From Pseudonocardiales bacterium (GTDB lineage: Bacteria; Actinomycetota; Actinomycetes; Mycobacteriales; Jatrophihabitantaceae), in contig QHCC01000206.1 of NCBI GenBank assembly GCA_003243915.1, positions 1-48,501 of the forward strand: a stretch of DNA of 48,501 nucleotides, written 5' to 3'. Position numbers and translations under genes: made by a program. Positions 18,543 to 27,497 of this stretch are shown here, one piece after another (the first letter of the stretch is position 1; the number at the start of each line of letters is the position of its first letter). Below the pieces are notes generated by a model. That model was not told the DNA's origin and did no database searches. It saw only the letters and a list, made by a program, of their open reading frames with translations.

Positions 18543-18559
18543 TCCCGCGCAGCGCGGGA
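18543..18559 (+). promoter_or_regulatory. strong intercistronic hairpin between WXG100 and ATPase genes
   Basis: TCCCGCG (18543-18549) and CGCGGGA (18553-18559) form a perfect 7-bp stem with a 3-nt loop, 7 nt after the WXG100 stop. Its 3' arm runs into the purine stretch preceding the TTG start of the ATPase. It could lower ATPase expression relative to WXG100 by partial termination, mRNA protection or masking of the ribosome site. Confidence 0.5.
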
Positions 18560-18572
18560 AGAAGGGCCGGCA

Positions 18573-21500
18573 TTGGAGCTCGAGCTGCTGGTCGATGACG
18601 GGCCCGGCGGGCCGCCGCACGGTGTGCTCGTCGAGTTTCGCGACGGTGCCACTGTGCGTGATCTGCGCCTTGCGCTCACCGGCGAGCTCGCTGCCCAGCG
18701 CTACCCCGGCGACACCACCCAGCTCTACACCGGTGACCAGGCGATCCCGGACGCGGCTCTGCTGAGCGACGCCGGCCTCGTCGACGGACAGCTCGTGGCG
18801 CTTTCCCCCGGCGCGTCGTCGCCTGTGTTCGGACCGGACGGCGACCTACACGTGGCGGTCGCCGGCGGTGTGCACGCCGGCGCGGGCATGCGGGTCTGGC
18901 CCGGTCTGCTGCTGACCGTCGGCCGGGCCGCGGGCTGCGACCTGCGGGTGGCCGACGAAGAAGTCAGCAGGCAGCACGCGGCGTTCTGGCAGGAGCCGGC
19001 CGACGGGGTGCTGTCCGTACGCGACGCCGGCTCGCGCAACGGAGTGCGCCGGGGCGGGCAGCTGCTGGCCGGCGACACCCCCGTTGGCGTCGGCGACGTC
19101 CTGGGGATCGGGGAGAGCGTCCTCGAAGTGACCGCGCCCGACCCGATCCGCGCCGACATCACCGCAGGCATAGTGCCGGGCACGCGTGCGTTCAACCGGC
19201 CGCCGCGCATCGCCGAGCCGTGGCAGCGGCCCGAACTGACGGTGCCCGCCGAGCCCGCCAAGCCCCGCGGTTTCCGCTTCCCGTGGGTGGCGCTCGTGCT
19301 GCCTCTGGTGCTTGTCGGCGGGCTGGCTCTGGTGCTGCACCCGTTCCCGAAGTACCTGCTCATCATGGTTCTGATCTCGCCGCTGATGATGGTCTCCAAC
19401 CTGATCGGCGACCGGCGCAGCGGCCGCAAGGAGTACTCGGCCAAGCTCGCCGACTTCCGGGCTGCCTACGGTGCGTTCGAGGCCTATCTGGCAGTCGCGG
19501 CGGACGCGGACCAGCGGCGCAGCAGGGCGCAGGCGCCTGATCCGGCCGAGATCGTCCGACGGGCGATGCTGCCGGCCGCGACGTTGTGGCAGCGACGCTC
19601 GCGTGACGAGGAGTTCCTTCGGCTGCGGCTGGGGCTCGTCGACCGGTCCGCCGACATCGGACTGCACCGCGGCGGCCCCGACCAGCCGCTGCCGGAGCGG
19701 CCGACCGTCTACGACGTTCCGGTCACCGTCGACCTGCGCACGGCCGGCGTCCTGGGCGTCTCCGGCTCCCGCCCGGTGGTGCTCGCCGCCGCGCGCTCGC
19801 TGCTCACCCAGGCCGCCGTGCTGCACGCGCCGGGTGAGCTGGCCATCGCCGTGATCACGGGCATGGACACCGCCGCGGACTGGGAGTGGGCCAGCTGGCT
19901 GCCGCATGTCCGGCCGTGGTCCTCGGCGCTGGCCTGCCGGCGGCTGTTCGCGACCGACGCGGCGCAGGCCGCCGCACGCGTCTCGGAGCTGCTGGACATC
20001 GTGGCCGAGCGCGCCACCGAACGGCGCGCATTGCTCGGCGACGGGCCGCCACCGGGACGCGCGGTGCTGGTCGTTCTCGACGGCGCGCGGCGCCTGCGCG
20101 GCGTGCCCGGGCTGGCCCAGTTGCTGGCCGACGGTCCGGCCGTCGGCATCTACACGGTCTGCTTCGACGGCGAGGAGACAGCGCTTCCCGACGAGTGCCG
20201 GGCCACGCTCGTCGCGTCCGCCGACGCAGCCACGCGTGCCACGGTGCGCCGGCCGGGCCTGGCCCCGGTCGAGGACGTCCTGATCGACGGGCTCACCCTG
20301 GCCCGGGCCGGAGTCGCCGCCCGTGCGCTGACTCCCATCCGGGCTCTCGGCGGCAGCGACGGCGACACGGAGCTGCCCGAACGGGTGCGCTTCACCGAAC
20401 TGATAGGGCTCAGCGCGGATCCCGACGCCGTGCGGCGGGCGTGGAACGAGTCGCCGACCGGGCGCTCGTCGCGCGCGGTGATCGGCGTGAGCGGTGACGG
20501 GCCGCTCATCGTCGACCTGGTCAAGGACGGTCCGCACGGGCTGGTCACCGGCACGTCCGGCGCCGGCAAGTCCGAGCTGCTGCAGACGCTGGTCGCATCG
20601 CTGGCCCTGGCGAACACCCCCGATGCGCTGACCTTCGTGCTCGTCGACTACAAGGGCGGTTCCGCGTTCGGGCCGTGTGCCGACCTGCCGCACTGCGTCG
20701 GGATGGTCACCGACCTCGACGGGCATCTGGTCAGCCGGGCGCTCGACTCGCTCTCGGCCGAGCTGCGCCGCCGGGAGGGGCTCTTCGCCGAGGCCGGCGC
20801 GAAGGACATCGACGACTACTGGGCCCGCACCGGAGCCCGCCTGCCGCGGCTGGTGATCGTCGTGGACGAGTTTGCGTCGCTGGTCGAGGAGATCCCCGAC
20901 TTCGTACCCGGCGTCGTGGGTATCGGCATGCGCGGGCGTTCGCTCGGCGTCCACGTGGTGCTGGCCACCCAGCGACCGGGTGGCGTGGTCACGGCCGACA
21001 TGCGAGCCAACGTAAACCTGCGCATCAGCCTGCGGGTCACCTCCGAGGCGGAGTCGAACGACGTGATCGACTCCCCCGCCGCGGCGCGCATACCGCCCCG
21101 CCAGCCAGGCCGGGCCTACCTGCGTACCGGGCACCGCGAACTCACCGCGTTCCAAGCCGCGCGGGTCGGCTGGCCGCTCGAGGAGCAGGTCAGCACCGGC
21201 GCGCCGCCGGTGCTGGTCGTGCCGCGCCGCGTCGACGCGCTCGGCGTTGCCGTCGATCGCGGAACGAGCAGCGACGTCGACGAACACGGCCACACCGACC
21301 TGAGCGACCTGGTCGAGGCAATCCAGCGGGCGGCCGTCGAGGCAGGCATCGCCGCACCCAGCCGCCCCTGGTTGCCACCACTGCCCGAGCAGATCTCCCT
21401 GGCGACACTCGACCCCCCCGGTGCCGGACCCGCCGTCGCGGTGATCGGCATGGTCGATCGCCCGTCCGCCCAGGCGCAGGACCCGTTCGTCCTCGACCTG

Positions 21501-22931
21501 GCCGCGACCGGGCCGGTCGTCGTCGCCGGCACGGCCCGGACCGGGCGCTCGACGGCGTTGCGCACGATCGCCGCGTCGCTGGCCCAGAGCGCCTCACCGG
21601 CCGACCTGCACCTGTACGCGCTGGATTGCGGCAACCATGCCCTGGCCGCCCTGGGCGAACTGCCGCACTGCGGCGCGGTCGTCGACGGTGCCGACGAGGC
21701 GCGCACCGAGCGCCTGCTGAGCATGCTCGCCGCCGAGGTCAACCGGCGCCAGGTGCTGCTCGGCGCCGGCGGGCACGGCTCGATCGCCGAGCAGCGCGCC
21801 GCCGTCGCCGCGGCGGATCGGCTGCCGCAGGTCGTCGTCCTGCTCGACCGCCTCGAAGCGTTCGTGAGCCGCTACGGCGACGTCAACGGCGGCGCGCTGC
21901 TCGACCGCGTCGAGACCTTGCTGCGCACCGGGCCCTCGGCCGGAATAGTCTGCGTGCTCGCCAGCGATCGGACCGGGTTCACGCACCGAATCGGCACCGC
22001 GGTCGCCTCCCGTCTGGTGATGCGTCAGGCCACGCCGGACGACATGGTCTACTTCGGCGTCGACCATCGGGCCGTCCCGGCGCGGATGCCGGACGGCCGC
22101 GCGATCTGGACGAGCACCGGGCAGGAGGTGCAGTTCGCGCTGCTCGACGCCGCCGCGTCCGGAGCCGGGCAGGTGCAGGCCGTCAAGCGGTTGGCCGAGG
22201 AGCTGGCCCGGCGCTGGGACGGCGTGCCGCCGCAGCTGCTGCCGCGCCGCGTCGACCAGCTGCCCGACACCATCGACCTCGCGACGATGAACGGGCTCCG
22301 CACGGCGCCGCGCCGGGCGGGAGACGCCGTTGTCACAGTCGGCGTGGGTGGTGACCACCTCGGTCCGATCGATCTCGACCTGGCCGAGCACGGTGGCTGT
22401 TTCGTCGTCGCCGGCCCGGCCCGGTCCGGGCGCTCGAGCGCCCTGTGCGCCCTGGTCGACTCACTCGAGGGCACGCTGCCGGTCGTGTGCATCGCGCCGC
22501 GCCCCTCGCCGCTGCGCTCCGTCGAGGGCGCGCTCACCGACAAACTCGCGCTCGCCGACATACTTCTGCAGCGCCCCGAGCCCATCGCTCTGGTGATCGA
22601 CGACGCCGAACTGCTCGACGACCGTGCGGTCATCGACCTGCTCGAGCGCTTCGTGCGCGACGTCCGTGACACCGGCTCGGTGCTGATCGCCGCCGCCACG
22701 ACCGAGGACCTCCTGCTCAACCGGTACCGCGGCTGGCTGTCCTCGGCGCGCCGGGACCGCACCGGACTGCTGCTCAATCCCGCCACCCACCTCGACGGCG
22801 ACGTGTTCGACCTGCGGCTGCCACGCTCGACGAGCGGGGGCTGGCCGCCCGGACGCGGGCTGCTGTCGGTCCGCGGCGAGGCCCTCACCGTCCAGGTGCC
22901 GCTCCCGGCGGAACACCCCACCCGGCGGTGA
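18573..22931 (+). CDS. FHA-containing FtsK/SpoIIIE-type ATPase of a type VII secretion system (EccC/EssC-like)
   Basis: A 1452-residue motor protein. A ubiquitin-like N-terminal region (about 1-80) is followed by an FHA domain (about 105-185; LTVGRAAGCDLRV, VSRQHAAF, DAGSRNGV), two membrane helices (about 237-279), and three FtsK-like ATPase domains. The first has an intact Walker A GTSGAGKS (about 660-667) and Walker B LVIVVDEF (about 759). In the second (about 986) and third (about 1279) the P-loop Lys is Arg (GTARTGRS, GPARSGRS), as often seen in EccC. The N-terminal FHA resembles Firmicute EssC. The start is a TTG at 18573 behind an AAGAAGGG site. The stop overlaps a GTG (GTGA), but the next gene probably starts later. 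It should energise WXG100 export. Confidence 0.9.
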   Translation: MELELLVDDGPGGPPHGVLVEFRDGATVRDLRLALTGELAAQRYPGDTTQLYTGDQAIPDAALLSDAGLVDGQLVALSPGASSPVFGPDGDLHVAVAGGVHAGAGMRVWPGLLLTVGRAAGCDLRVADEEVSRQHAAFWQEPADGVLSVRDAGSRNGVRRGGQLLAGDTPVGVGDVLGIGESVLEVTAPDPIRADITAGIVPGTRAFNRPPRIAEPWQRPELTVPAEPAKPRGFRFPWVALVLPLVLVGGLALVLHPFPKYLLIMVLISPLMMVSNLIGDRRSGRKEYSAKLADFRAAYGAFEAYLAVAADADQRRSRAQAPDPAEIVRRAMLPAATLWQRRSRDEEFLRLRLGLVDRSADIGLHRGGPDQPLPERPTVYDVPVTVDLRTAGVLGVSGSRPVVLAAARSLLTQAAVLHAPGELAIAVITGMDTAADWEWASWLPHVRPWSSALACRRLFATDAAQAAARVSELLDIVAERATERRALLGDGPPPGRAVLVVLDGARRLRGVPGLAQLLADGPAVGIYTVCFDGEETALPDECRATLVASADAATRATVRRPGLAPVEDVLIDGLTLARAGVAARALTPIRALGGSDGDTELPERVRFTELIGLSADPDAVRRAWNESPTGRSSRAVIGVSGDGPLIVDLVKDGPHGLVTGTSGAGKSELLQTLVASLALANTPDALTFVLVDYKGGSAFGPCADLPHCVGMVTDLDGHLVSRALDSLSAELRRREGLFAEAGAKDIDDYWARTGARLPRLVIVVDEFASLVEEIPDFVPGVVGIGMRGRSLGVHVVLATQRPGGVVTADMRANVNLRISLRVTSEAESNDVIDSPAAARIPPRQPGRAYLRTGHRELTAFQAARVGWPLEEQVSTGAPPVLVVPRRVDALGVAVDRGTSSDVDEHGHTDLSDLVEAIQRAAVEAGIAAPSRPWLPPLPEQISLATLDPPGAGPAVAVIGMVDRPSAQAQDPFVLDLAATGPVVVAGTARTGRSTALRTIAASLAQSASPADLHLYALDCGNHALAALGELPHCGAVVDGADEARTERLLSMLAAEVNRRQVLLGAGGHGSIAEQRAAVAAADRLPQVVVLLDRLEAFVSRYGDVNGGALLDRVETLLRTGPSAGIVCVLASDRTGFTHRIGTAVASRLVMRQATPDDMVYFGVDHRAVPARMPDGRAIWTSTGQEVQFALLDAAASGAGQVQAVKRLAEELARRWDGVPPQLLPRRVDQLPDTIDLATMNGLRTAPRRAGDAVVTVGVGGDHLGPIDLDLAEHGGCFVVAGPARSGRSSALCALVDSLEGTLPVVCIAPRPSPLRSVEGALTDKLALADILLQRPEPIALVIDDAELLDDRAVIDLLERFVRDVRDTGSVLIAAATTEDLLLNRYRGWLSSARRDRTGLLLNPATHLDGDVFDLRLPRSTSGGWPPGRGLLSVRGEALTVQVPLPAEHPTRR

Positions 22932-22977
22932 GCACGGTCCAGGTGCAGAGCAGGACCGCAATCGATTGTGGCTCAGG

Positions 22978-22983
22978 TAGCGT
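22978..22983 (+). promoter_or_regulatory. possible internal promoter box TAGCGT before the kinase gene
   Basis: TAGCGT lies in an 83-bp stretch whose codons have fewer G/C third positions than the neighbours, suggesting it is non-coding. It would place a transcript start near 22990, before a GGGGG site and the ATG at 23015. Confidence 0.3.
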
Positions 22984-23014
22984 CTCACCGTCGGGGACGA
23001 GCACCGGGGGCGTG

Positions 23015-25375
23015 ATGGATGGACTTGTCGGTGCGGCCGCGGGCACGCCAACCGTGCCCGGTCTCACCGTGCTCGACCCGATTCCCGCCGATGCCACGAT
23101 CGTGGCCGTGCGCGCGGTGCGCGACGCCGATTCGGCACCGGTCTGGTTGCACCTGGCCACCGGCGATCTGGACGCGCCGACCAGGCGCCGGCTGCGCACC
23201 GAAATCCCCGTCCTGATCGCAGCGTTGGCCGACCTGCACGGCGCCCCCGTGCTACCGGTCCTGGCCGAGGGCGAGGCCGGCGGGGCGTCCTACCTCGTGA
23301 CCCCCCGGCCGGGGCCGACGCTCGCCGAGGAGCTGGTCGCCGGCGCGCTGCCCGTCGCCGCGGTTCGCGGTGCCGTGCGCGACGTCGCGGACGCGCTCGA
23401 GGCGCTGCACTGGCGCGGCCTGCTGCACCGCGGGGTGGTGCCCTCGGCGGTGCACCGGCTCTCCGACGACACCTGGTCGCTCGACCCGCCGCTACCGGCC
23501 GCGATGGCCGAGCTGGTGGCTGAGGCTGGTGCCGACTACCCCTACCAGCCGCCGGAGGTGCTCGCCGGCGGCGAGTGGACCACAGCGGGGGAGGTCTATG
23601 CGCTGGCTGCCACGATGTGGGCCGCCCTGTCCGGCCGCTCGCCCTACGGCACCGACGACCGCCTCTCCGCACTGGTAGGCATGGAACCGAGGCCGATCAG
23701 CCGCCTCGACGTCCCCGCGGCGCTGATCAACTCCCTGCGGGCCGGTCTGGCGCACGGGGCGGGCGATCGCCCCGCGCTGAGCGCCTTCGTCGGCGAGCGC
23801 CTGGAGACAATGCCACCGACCCGGCCGGTCCCCGAGCCTGCCGGCCGGCCGCTGGGCAGTCGGTACCTGCTCGACGAGTTGATCGGCCGCGGTGCCACCG
23901 GGCACGTGTGGCGCGGGCACACTCGCGACGGCGGCGGCCAGGTTGCGGTGAAGCTGCTGCGCAGTGAGCTGGCCGAGGACCCGGACGTCGTCATGCGCTT
24001 CATGCGAGAGCGCGCCACGCTGACGCGGTTGACCCATCCGCATCTGGTCGCCGTGCACGACCTGGTCGCCGAGGGCGACGCGCTCGCGATCATCATGGAT
24101 CTGATCGACGGCGTCGACCTGCGCCAGCTGGCCAGCGAGGGGCCCATGGATCCGCGGACCGCCGCGGACCTCCTCGCGCAGACGGCGGCCGCGCTCGCGG
24201 CGGTGCACGCGGCCGGAGTGGTGCACCGCGACATGAAGCCGGAGAACGTCCTCGTCGAGACGCGCGAGGGACGCCCGTACGCCCTGCTCACCGACTTCGG
24301 CCTGGCCCGCGCCGCGGACTCGCCCACCCTCACCCGGCTCACCCAGCTCGTCGGGACGCCGGCCTACCTCGCCCCGGAGCTCGTCGCCGGCCGGGAACCC
24401 GGCCCGCCGGTGGACGTGTACGCGCTGGGCGTCACCGCCTACGAGTTGTTCGCCGGCCGGCGTCCGTTCCCCGAGTCGAGCACTGCCGTGTTGCTCCGAG
24501 CTCACCTCGATCAGGCGCCGCCGCGCCCGGAGGGCCTCACCGAGCCGGTGTGGCAGCTGCTCGCCGCCTGCCTCGGCAAGGAGCCGGCGCACCGACCCAC
24601 CGCCGGGCAGCTCGCCGAAGCCTGGCAGCGGGTGGCCGGCGACGGGCGCGCGCCGTTCGACTTCTCCACCGAGTCCTTCGCCGAGCCTGCCGCCGAGCCG
24701 TATGGCGCACCTGCCGTGGAGCCGTTCGCCGCGCCTGCCGCCGAGCCGTATGGCGCACCTGCCGTGGAGCCGTTCGCCGCGCCGCCCACTGCAGGCCCCT
24801 ACGCCGGGCCTCATGCCTCACCCGCGGCAGACCCGTACGCCGGCCCCCCCGTTGCGCCGTTCGGCGGACCGCTGCCACGACCGGCGCGCGACGGCGCGCT
24901 GGAGACCATCGGCGCGCGCCGAGCACTCCTGCCGGCGCACGCGGAGGACACCAGCCAGTCCGGCCGCAGGGCACGCTGGCCGTGGTACGCACTCGCCGCC
25001 GTGGTGATCATCGGTGGCGGGTTCGCCGCGGGGATCCTGCTGGCTCCGAGCAAGACCAAGCACCAGACGCCGACCACCAGCAAGCCGCCGGTCGCTGCGG
25101 GCTACCCGATCCAGGCGACGATCAAGCAGACCCCGGGCGGCGTGCCGATCCTGTCCTGGAACGAGGATCCGAAGCTGTTCGCCGCCGGCTCGTACGTCGT
25201 GGTGGTGCAGGCCGGCGGCACGTACCAGGTCGTCACGCCGCCGGCACATACGATGCTCGTGACCGACGCCCCGGCGGGCAAGCAGATCTGCTTCACCGTG
25301 AACGGCGTCAACCTCACGTCACCCCCCCAGCCGCCGCCGGTCGTCAAGCCGGCGTGCATCATCCCGAAAGGCTGA
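23015..25375 (+). CDS. membrane Ser/Thr protein kinase with N-terminal pseudokinase domain
   Basis: A 786-residue protein. Residues about 1-280 look like a kinase fold without catalysis: the catalytic-loop position reads LLHRGVVPSAVHRL (no HRD, no Asn), SLDPPLP stands where DFG should be, and no Gly loop or VAxK is seen. A complete kinase follows: GRGATG (about 290), VAVK, HRDMKPEN (about 403), TDFGLA (about 427), AYLAPE. Then come a Pro/Ala spacer with 16-residue repeats, one membrane helix (about 655-677) and a 110-residue outer domain. It may phosphorylate Thr sites read by the two FHA proteins of the locus. A GTG at 22928 overlapping the ATPase stop is an alternative start; ATG 23015 is preferred for GGGGG upstream and codon use. 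Confidence 0.82.
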   Translation: MDGLVGAAAGTPTVPGLTVLDPIPADATIVAVRAVRDADSAPVWLHLATGDLDAPTRRRLRTEIPVLIAALADLHGAPVLPVLAEGEAGGASYLVTPRPGPTLAEELVAGALPVAAVRGAVRDVADALEALHWRGLLHRGVVPSAVHRLSDDTWSLDPPLPAAMAELVAEAGADYPYQPPEVLAGGEWTTAGEVYALAATMWAALSGRSPYGTDDRLSALVGMEPRPISRLDVPAALINSLRAGLAHGAGDRPALSAFVGERLETMPPTRPVPEPAGRPLGSRYLLDELIGRGATGHVWRGHTRDGGGQVAVKLLRSELAEDPDVVMRFMRERATLTRLTHPHLVAVHDLVAEGDALAIIMDLIDGVDLRQLASEGPMDPRTAADLLAQTAAALAAVHAAGVVHRDMKPENVLVETREGRPYALLTDFGLARAADSPTLTRLTQLVGTPAYLAPELVAGREPGPPVDVYALGVTAYELFAGRRPFPESSTAVLLRAHLDQAPPRPEGLTEPVWQLLAACLGKEPAHRPTAGQLAEAWQRVAGDGRAPFDFSTESFAEPAAEPYGAPAVEPFAAPAAEPYGAPAVEPFAAPPTAGPYAGPHASPAADPYAGPPVAPFGGPLPRPARDGALETIGARRALLPAHAEDTSQSGRRARWPWYALAAVVIIGGGFAAGILLAPSKTKHQTPTTSKPPVAAGYPIQATIKQTPGGVPILSWNEDPKLFAAGSYVVVVQAGGTYQVVTPPAHTMLVTDAPAGKQICFTVNGVNLTSPPQPPPVVKPACIIPKG
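24685..24783 (+). repeat. 48-bp tandem repeat in the kinase juxtamembrane spacer
   Basis: Two copies offset by 48 bp match perfectly over 51 bp (24685-24735 and 24733-24783). They encode a 16-residue Pro/Ala/Glu unit (AEPYGAPAVEPFAAP) between the kinase and the membrane helix. Confidence 0.9.
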
Positions 25376-25377
25376 CC

Positions 25378-26358
25378 ATGAGCGGCCCGTTGTTGGACGT
25401 CCACGAGGCCGAGTCGGTGGCCCACTTCGCCGAGACCGTCGTTTCGGGCATCGAACCGGTCGTGCTCGGCAAGCGAGCCGAGATCCAGCTCGCACTGACC
25501 TGCCTGCTGGCCAGCGGCCACCTCCTGATCGAGGACGTGCCGGGGACGGGCAAGACGTCGCTGGCCAAGGCACTCGCGTCGAGCATCTCCGGTACCACCC
25601 ACCGCATCCAGTTCACTCCCGACCTGCTGCCCACCGACATCACCGGCGTCTCGGTGTGGGACCAGCGCACCGCCACGTTCGAGTTCCACCACGGGCCGGT
25701 GTTCGCGAACGTCGTCGTCGCCGACGAGATCAACCGCGCATCACCCAAGACGCAGTCCGCGCTGCTCGAGGTGATGGAGGAATCCCAGGTCACCGTCGAC
25801 GGTGTCGGCTACCCCGTGCCATCCCCGTTCCTCGTCGTGGCCACCCAGAACCCGATCGATCTCGAAGGCACGTATCGGCTGCCCGAGGCGCAGCTGGACC
25901 GGTTCCTGATGCGCATCGCGTTGGGCTATCCGGACATGGCTGCCGAGCAGGAGATCCTGCTCGGGCGGGCCAATGCGCCGGTACCCGCGGTGCCTCCGGT
26001 GGCCACGCTCGATCAGGTGGCTTGGCTGCAGCAATCGGTGGCTCGCGTCCACGCCGCTGCCGAGATCGCCGCGTACATCGCCGGCATCGCCCGCGCGACA
26101 CGCTCCCACGAAGCGCTACGCCTGGGCGCCAGCACCCGCGGCTCGCTGGCCGTCCTGCGCGCGGCGCAGGCCTTCGCCGCCTGCGCGGGCCGGCACTACG
26201 TGGTGCCCGACGACGTGCGTGCCGTCCTGGCGCCGGTATTGGCGCATCGCCTGGTGCTGACCGCGCAGGCCGAGGTGCGCGGTGTGACGGCCGCGAGCGC
26301 GCTCGACGAGTCGGTGGCCGCGGTGTCCTTACCCGCGCCACCGGCTGCGGTCCGGTGA
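25378..26358 (+). CDS. MoxR family AAA+ ATPase
   Basis: A 326-residue AAA+ chaperone-like ATPase. The Walker A EDVPGTGKTS is near residue 56, the Walker B VVADEINRASPKTQ near 117, sensor 1 in ATQNPID near 157, and YRLPEAQLDRFLMR follows as in all MoxR proteins. The family works with VWA or DUF58 proteins to fold or activate envelope proteins. It starts 3 nt after the kinase stop with an AAAGG site and overlaps the DUF58 gene by GTGA, so this is the usual MoxR-DUF58-transglutaminase cassette, here attached to a secretion locus. Confidence 0.93.
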   Translation: MSGPLLDVHEAESVAHFAETVVSGIEPVVLGKRAEIQLALTCLLASGHLLIEDVPGTGKTSLAKALASSISGTTHRIQFTPDLLPTDITGVSVWDQRTATFEFHHGPVFANVVVADEINRASPKTQSALLEVMEESQVTVDGVGYPVPSPFLVVATQNPIDLEGTYRLPEAQLDRFLMRIALGYPDMAAEQEILLGRANAPVPAVPPVATLDQVAWLQQSVARVHAAAEIAAYIAGIARATRSHEALRLGASTRGSLAVLRAAQAFAACAGRHYVVPDDVRAVLAPVLAHRLVLTAQAEVRGVTAASALDESVAAVSLPAPPAAVR

Positions 26359-27497
26359 GCGGTCCCTTCACCAGGACGGGCGTGGGGGCGCTCCTGACGG
26401 CGCTCGCGCTCTACGGCACCGGCTCGCTGCTCGGCTACCGCGTGCTGGCAAGCGCCGGTGTCGGCATCGCGATGCTGGTGGTGCTGGCCGGGTGCTGGGT
26501 GGTCGTGCGGCCCCGGGTTGCCGTGACGCGGACGGTCACCCCGGACCGGGTCACCGCCGGTGACCGGACGCTGGGCCGACTGGACGTGCACAACCGCTCA
26601 CGCTTTCCGTCGGTGCCCTTCGTCGCCGTCGACCGCGTGGGTGCCCAGAACGTCGAGCTGGCGGTCGCGGCGCTGTCCAGCGGGGGCCGGCGGGCCGTGC
26701 ACTATCCGGTGCCCACCGCGCATCGCGGCCGGATCACCCTCGGACCGCTGACCGTCGAGCGGCGCGACCCGATCGGGCTGTTCCGGCGCGCGCAGCCCAT
26801 CACCGCGGATTCCCTGCTGTGGGTGCATCCGCGGGTCTACCCGGCGGTTCCGCTTCCGGTCGGGCTCATCCTGGACTACGAGGGAAACGCCAGCGCGAAC
26901 GCCCGGCTGGGCACGGTGACGTTCGCGTCGCTGCGCGACTACGTCCGGGGCGACGACCCGCGGCGCATCCACTGGCGCTCCACCGCCCGCACCGGCCGGC
27001 TGATCGTGCGCGAGCACATCGACACGACCGAGCCCACGACGACCGTCGTGCTGGACAACACGGCAACGATGAGCGCGCCGACATTCGAGGAGGCGGTCGA
27101 AGTCGCGGCGTCCGTCGCGCGCGCCGTGCAGAACTCCGGCCGTCCGGTGGTGTTGCACGTGGTGGCCGAATCCGACGACGACGGCGCGATCTCGCTGCTG
27201 GACCGGCTGGCCGCCGTCTCGGCGGCACCGGGATCGCCCAGCTCCGTACTCGAGGCCATCCAGCGCCTGCCGGCCGGTGGCGTGCTGGTGGTGGTCACCG
27301 GCAGTGATCCCGGCACGCTTGCGCGCTTCGCCGACCAGCGCCGGAGGTTCAACCCGGTTGTCGTGGTCGAGATGCTCTCCGGGGACGATTCGGTGCCGGC
27401 CGCGACCAGGCGCCGCACCGGCATGGCCGTGCTGTCGGCGCCGACTGCGGCCGAGGCGATCGGTCGCTGGAACCGGGTGGCCGGAGGTTCGGAGTGA
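26355..27497 (+). CDS. DUF58 domain membrane protein
   Basis: A 380-residue protein with two membrane helices near the N-terminus (about 10-50). The DUF58 signature YVRGDDPRRIHWRSTARTG lies near residues 195-213, and a VWA-like fold follows (VVLDNTATM near 231). DUF58 proteins partner with MoxR ATPases; their biochemical role is not settled. The GTG at 26355 overlaps the MoxR stop, and the stop overlaps the next GTG, so translation is coupled across the cassette. Confidence 0.9.
   Translation: MSGPFTRTGVGALLTALALYGTGSLLGYRVLASAGVGIAMLVVLAGCWVVVRPRVAVTRTVTPDRVTAGDRTLGRLDVHNRSRFPSVPFVAVDRVGAQNVELAVAALSSGGRRAVHYPVPTAHRGRITLGPLTVERRDPIGLFRRAQPITADSLLWVHPRVYPAVPLPVGLILDYEGNASANARLGTVTFASLRDYVRGDDPRRIHWRSTARTGRLIVREHIDTTEPTTTVVLDNTATMSAPTFEEAVEVAASVARAVQNSGRPVVLHVVAESDDDGAISLLDRLAAVSAAPGSPSSVLEAIQRLPAGGVLVVVTGSDPGTLARFADQRRRFNPVVVVEMLSGDDSVPAATRRRTGMAVLSAPTAAEAIGRWNRVAGGSE

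Noticed and set aside
22928-23014. Kinase start at the GTG overlapping the ATPase stop
   Set aside because: The 29 extra codons have fewer G/C third positions, contain a TAGCGT box, and the ATG at 23015 has a GGGGG site. Kept only as an alternative.
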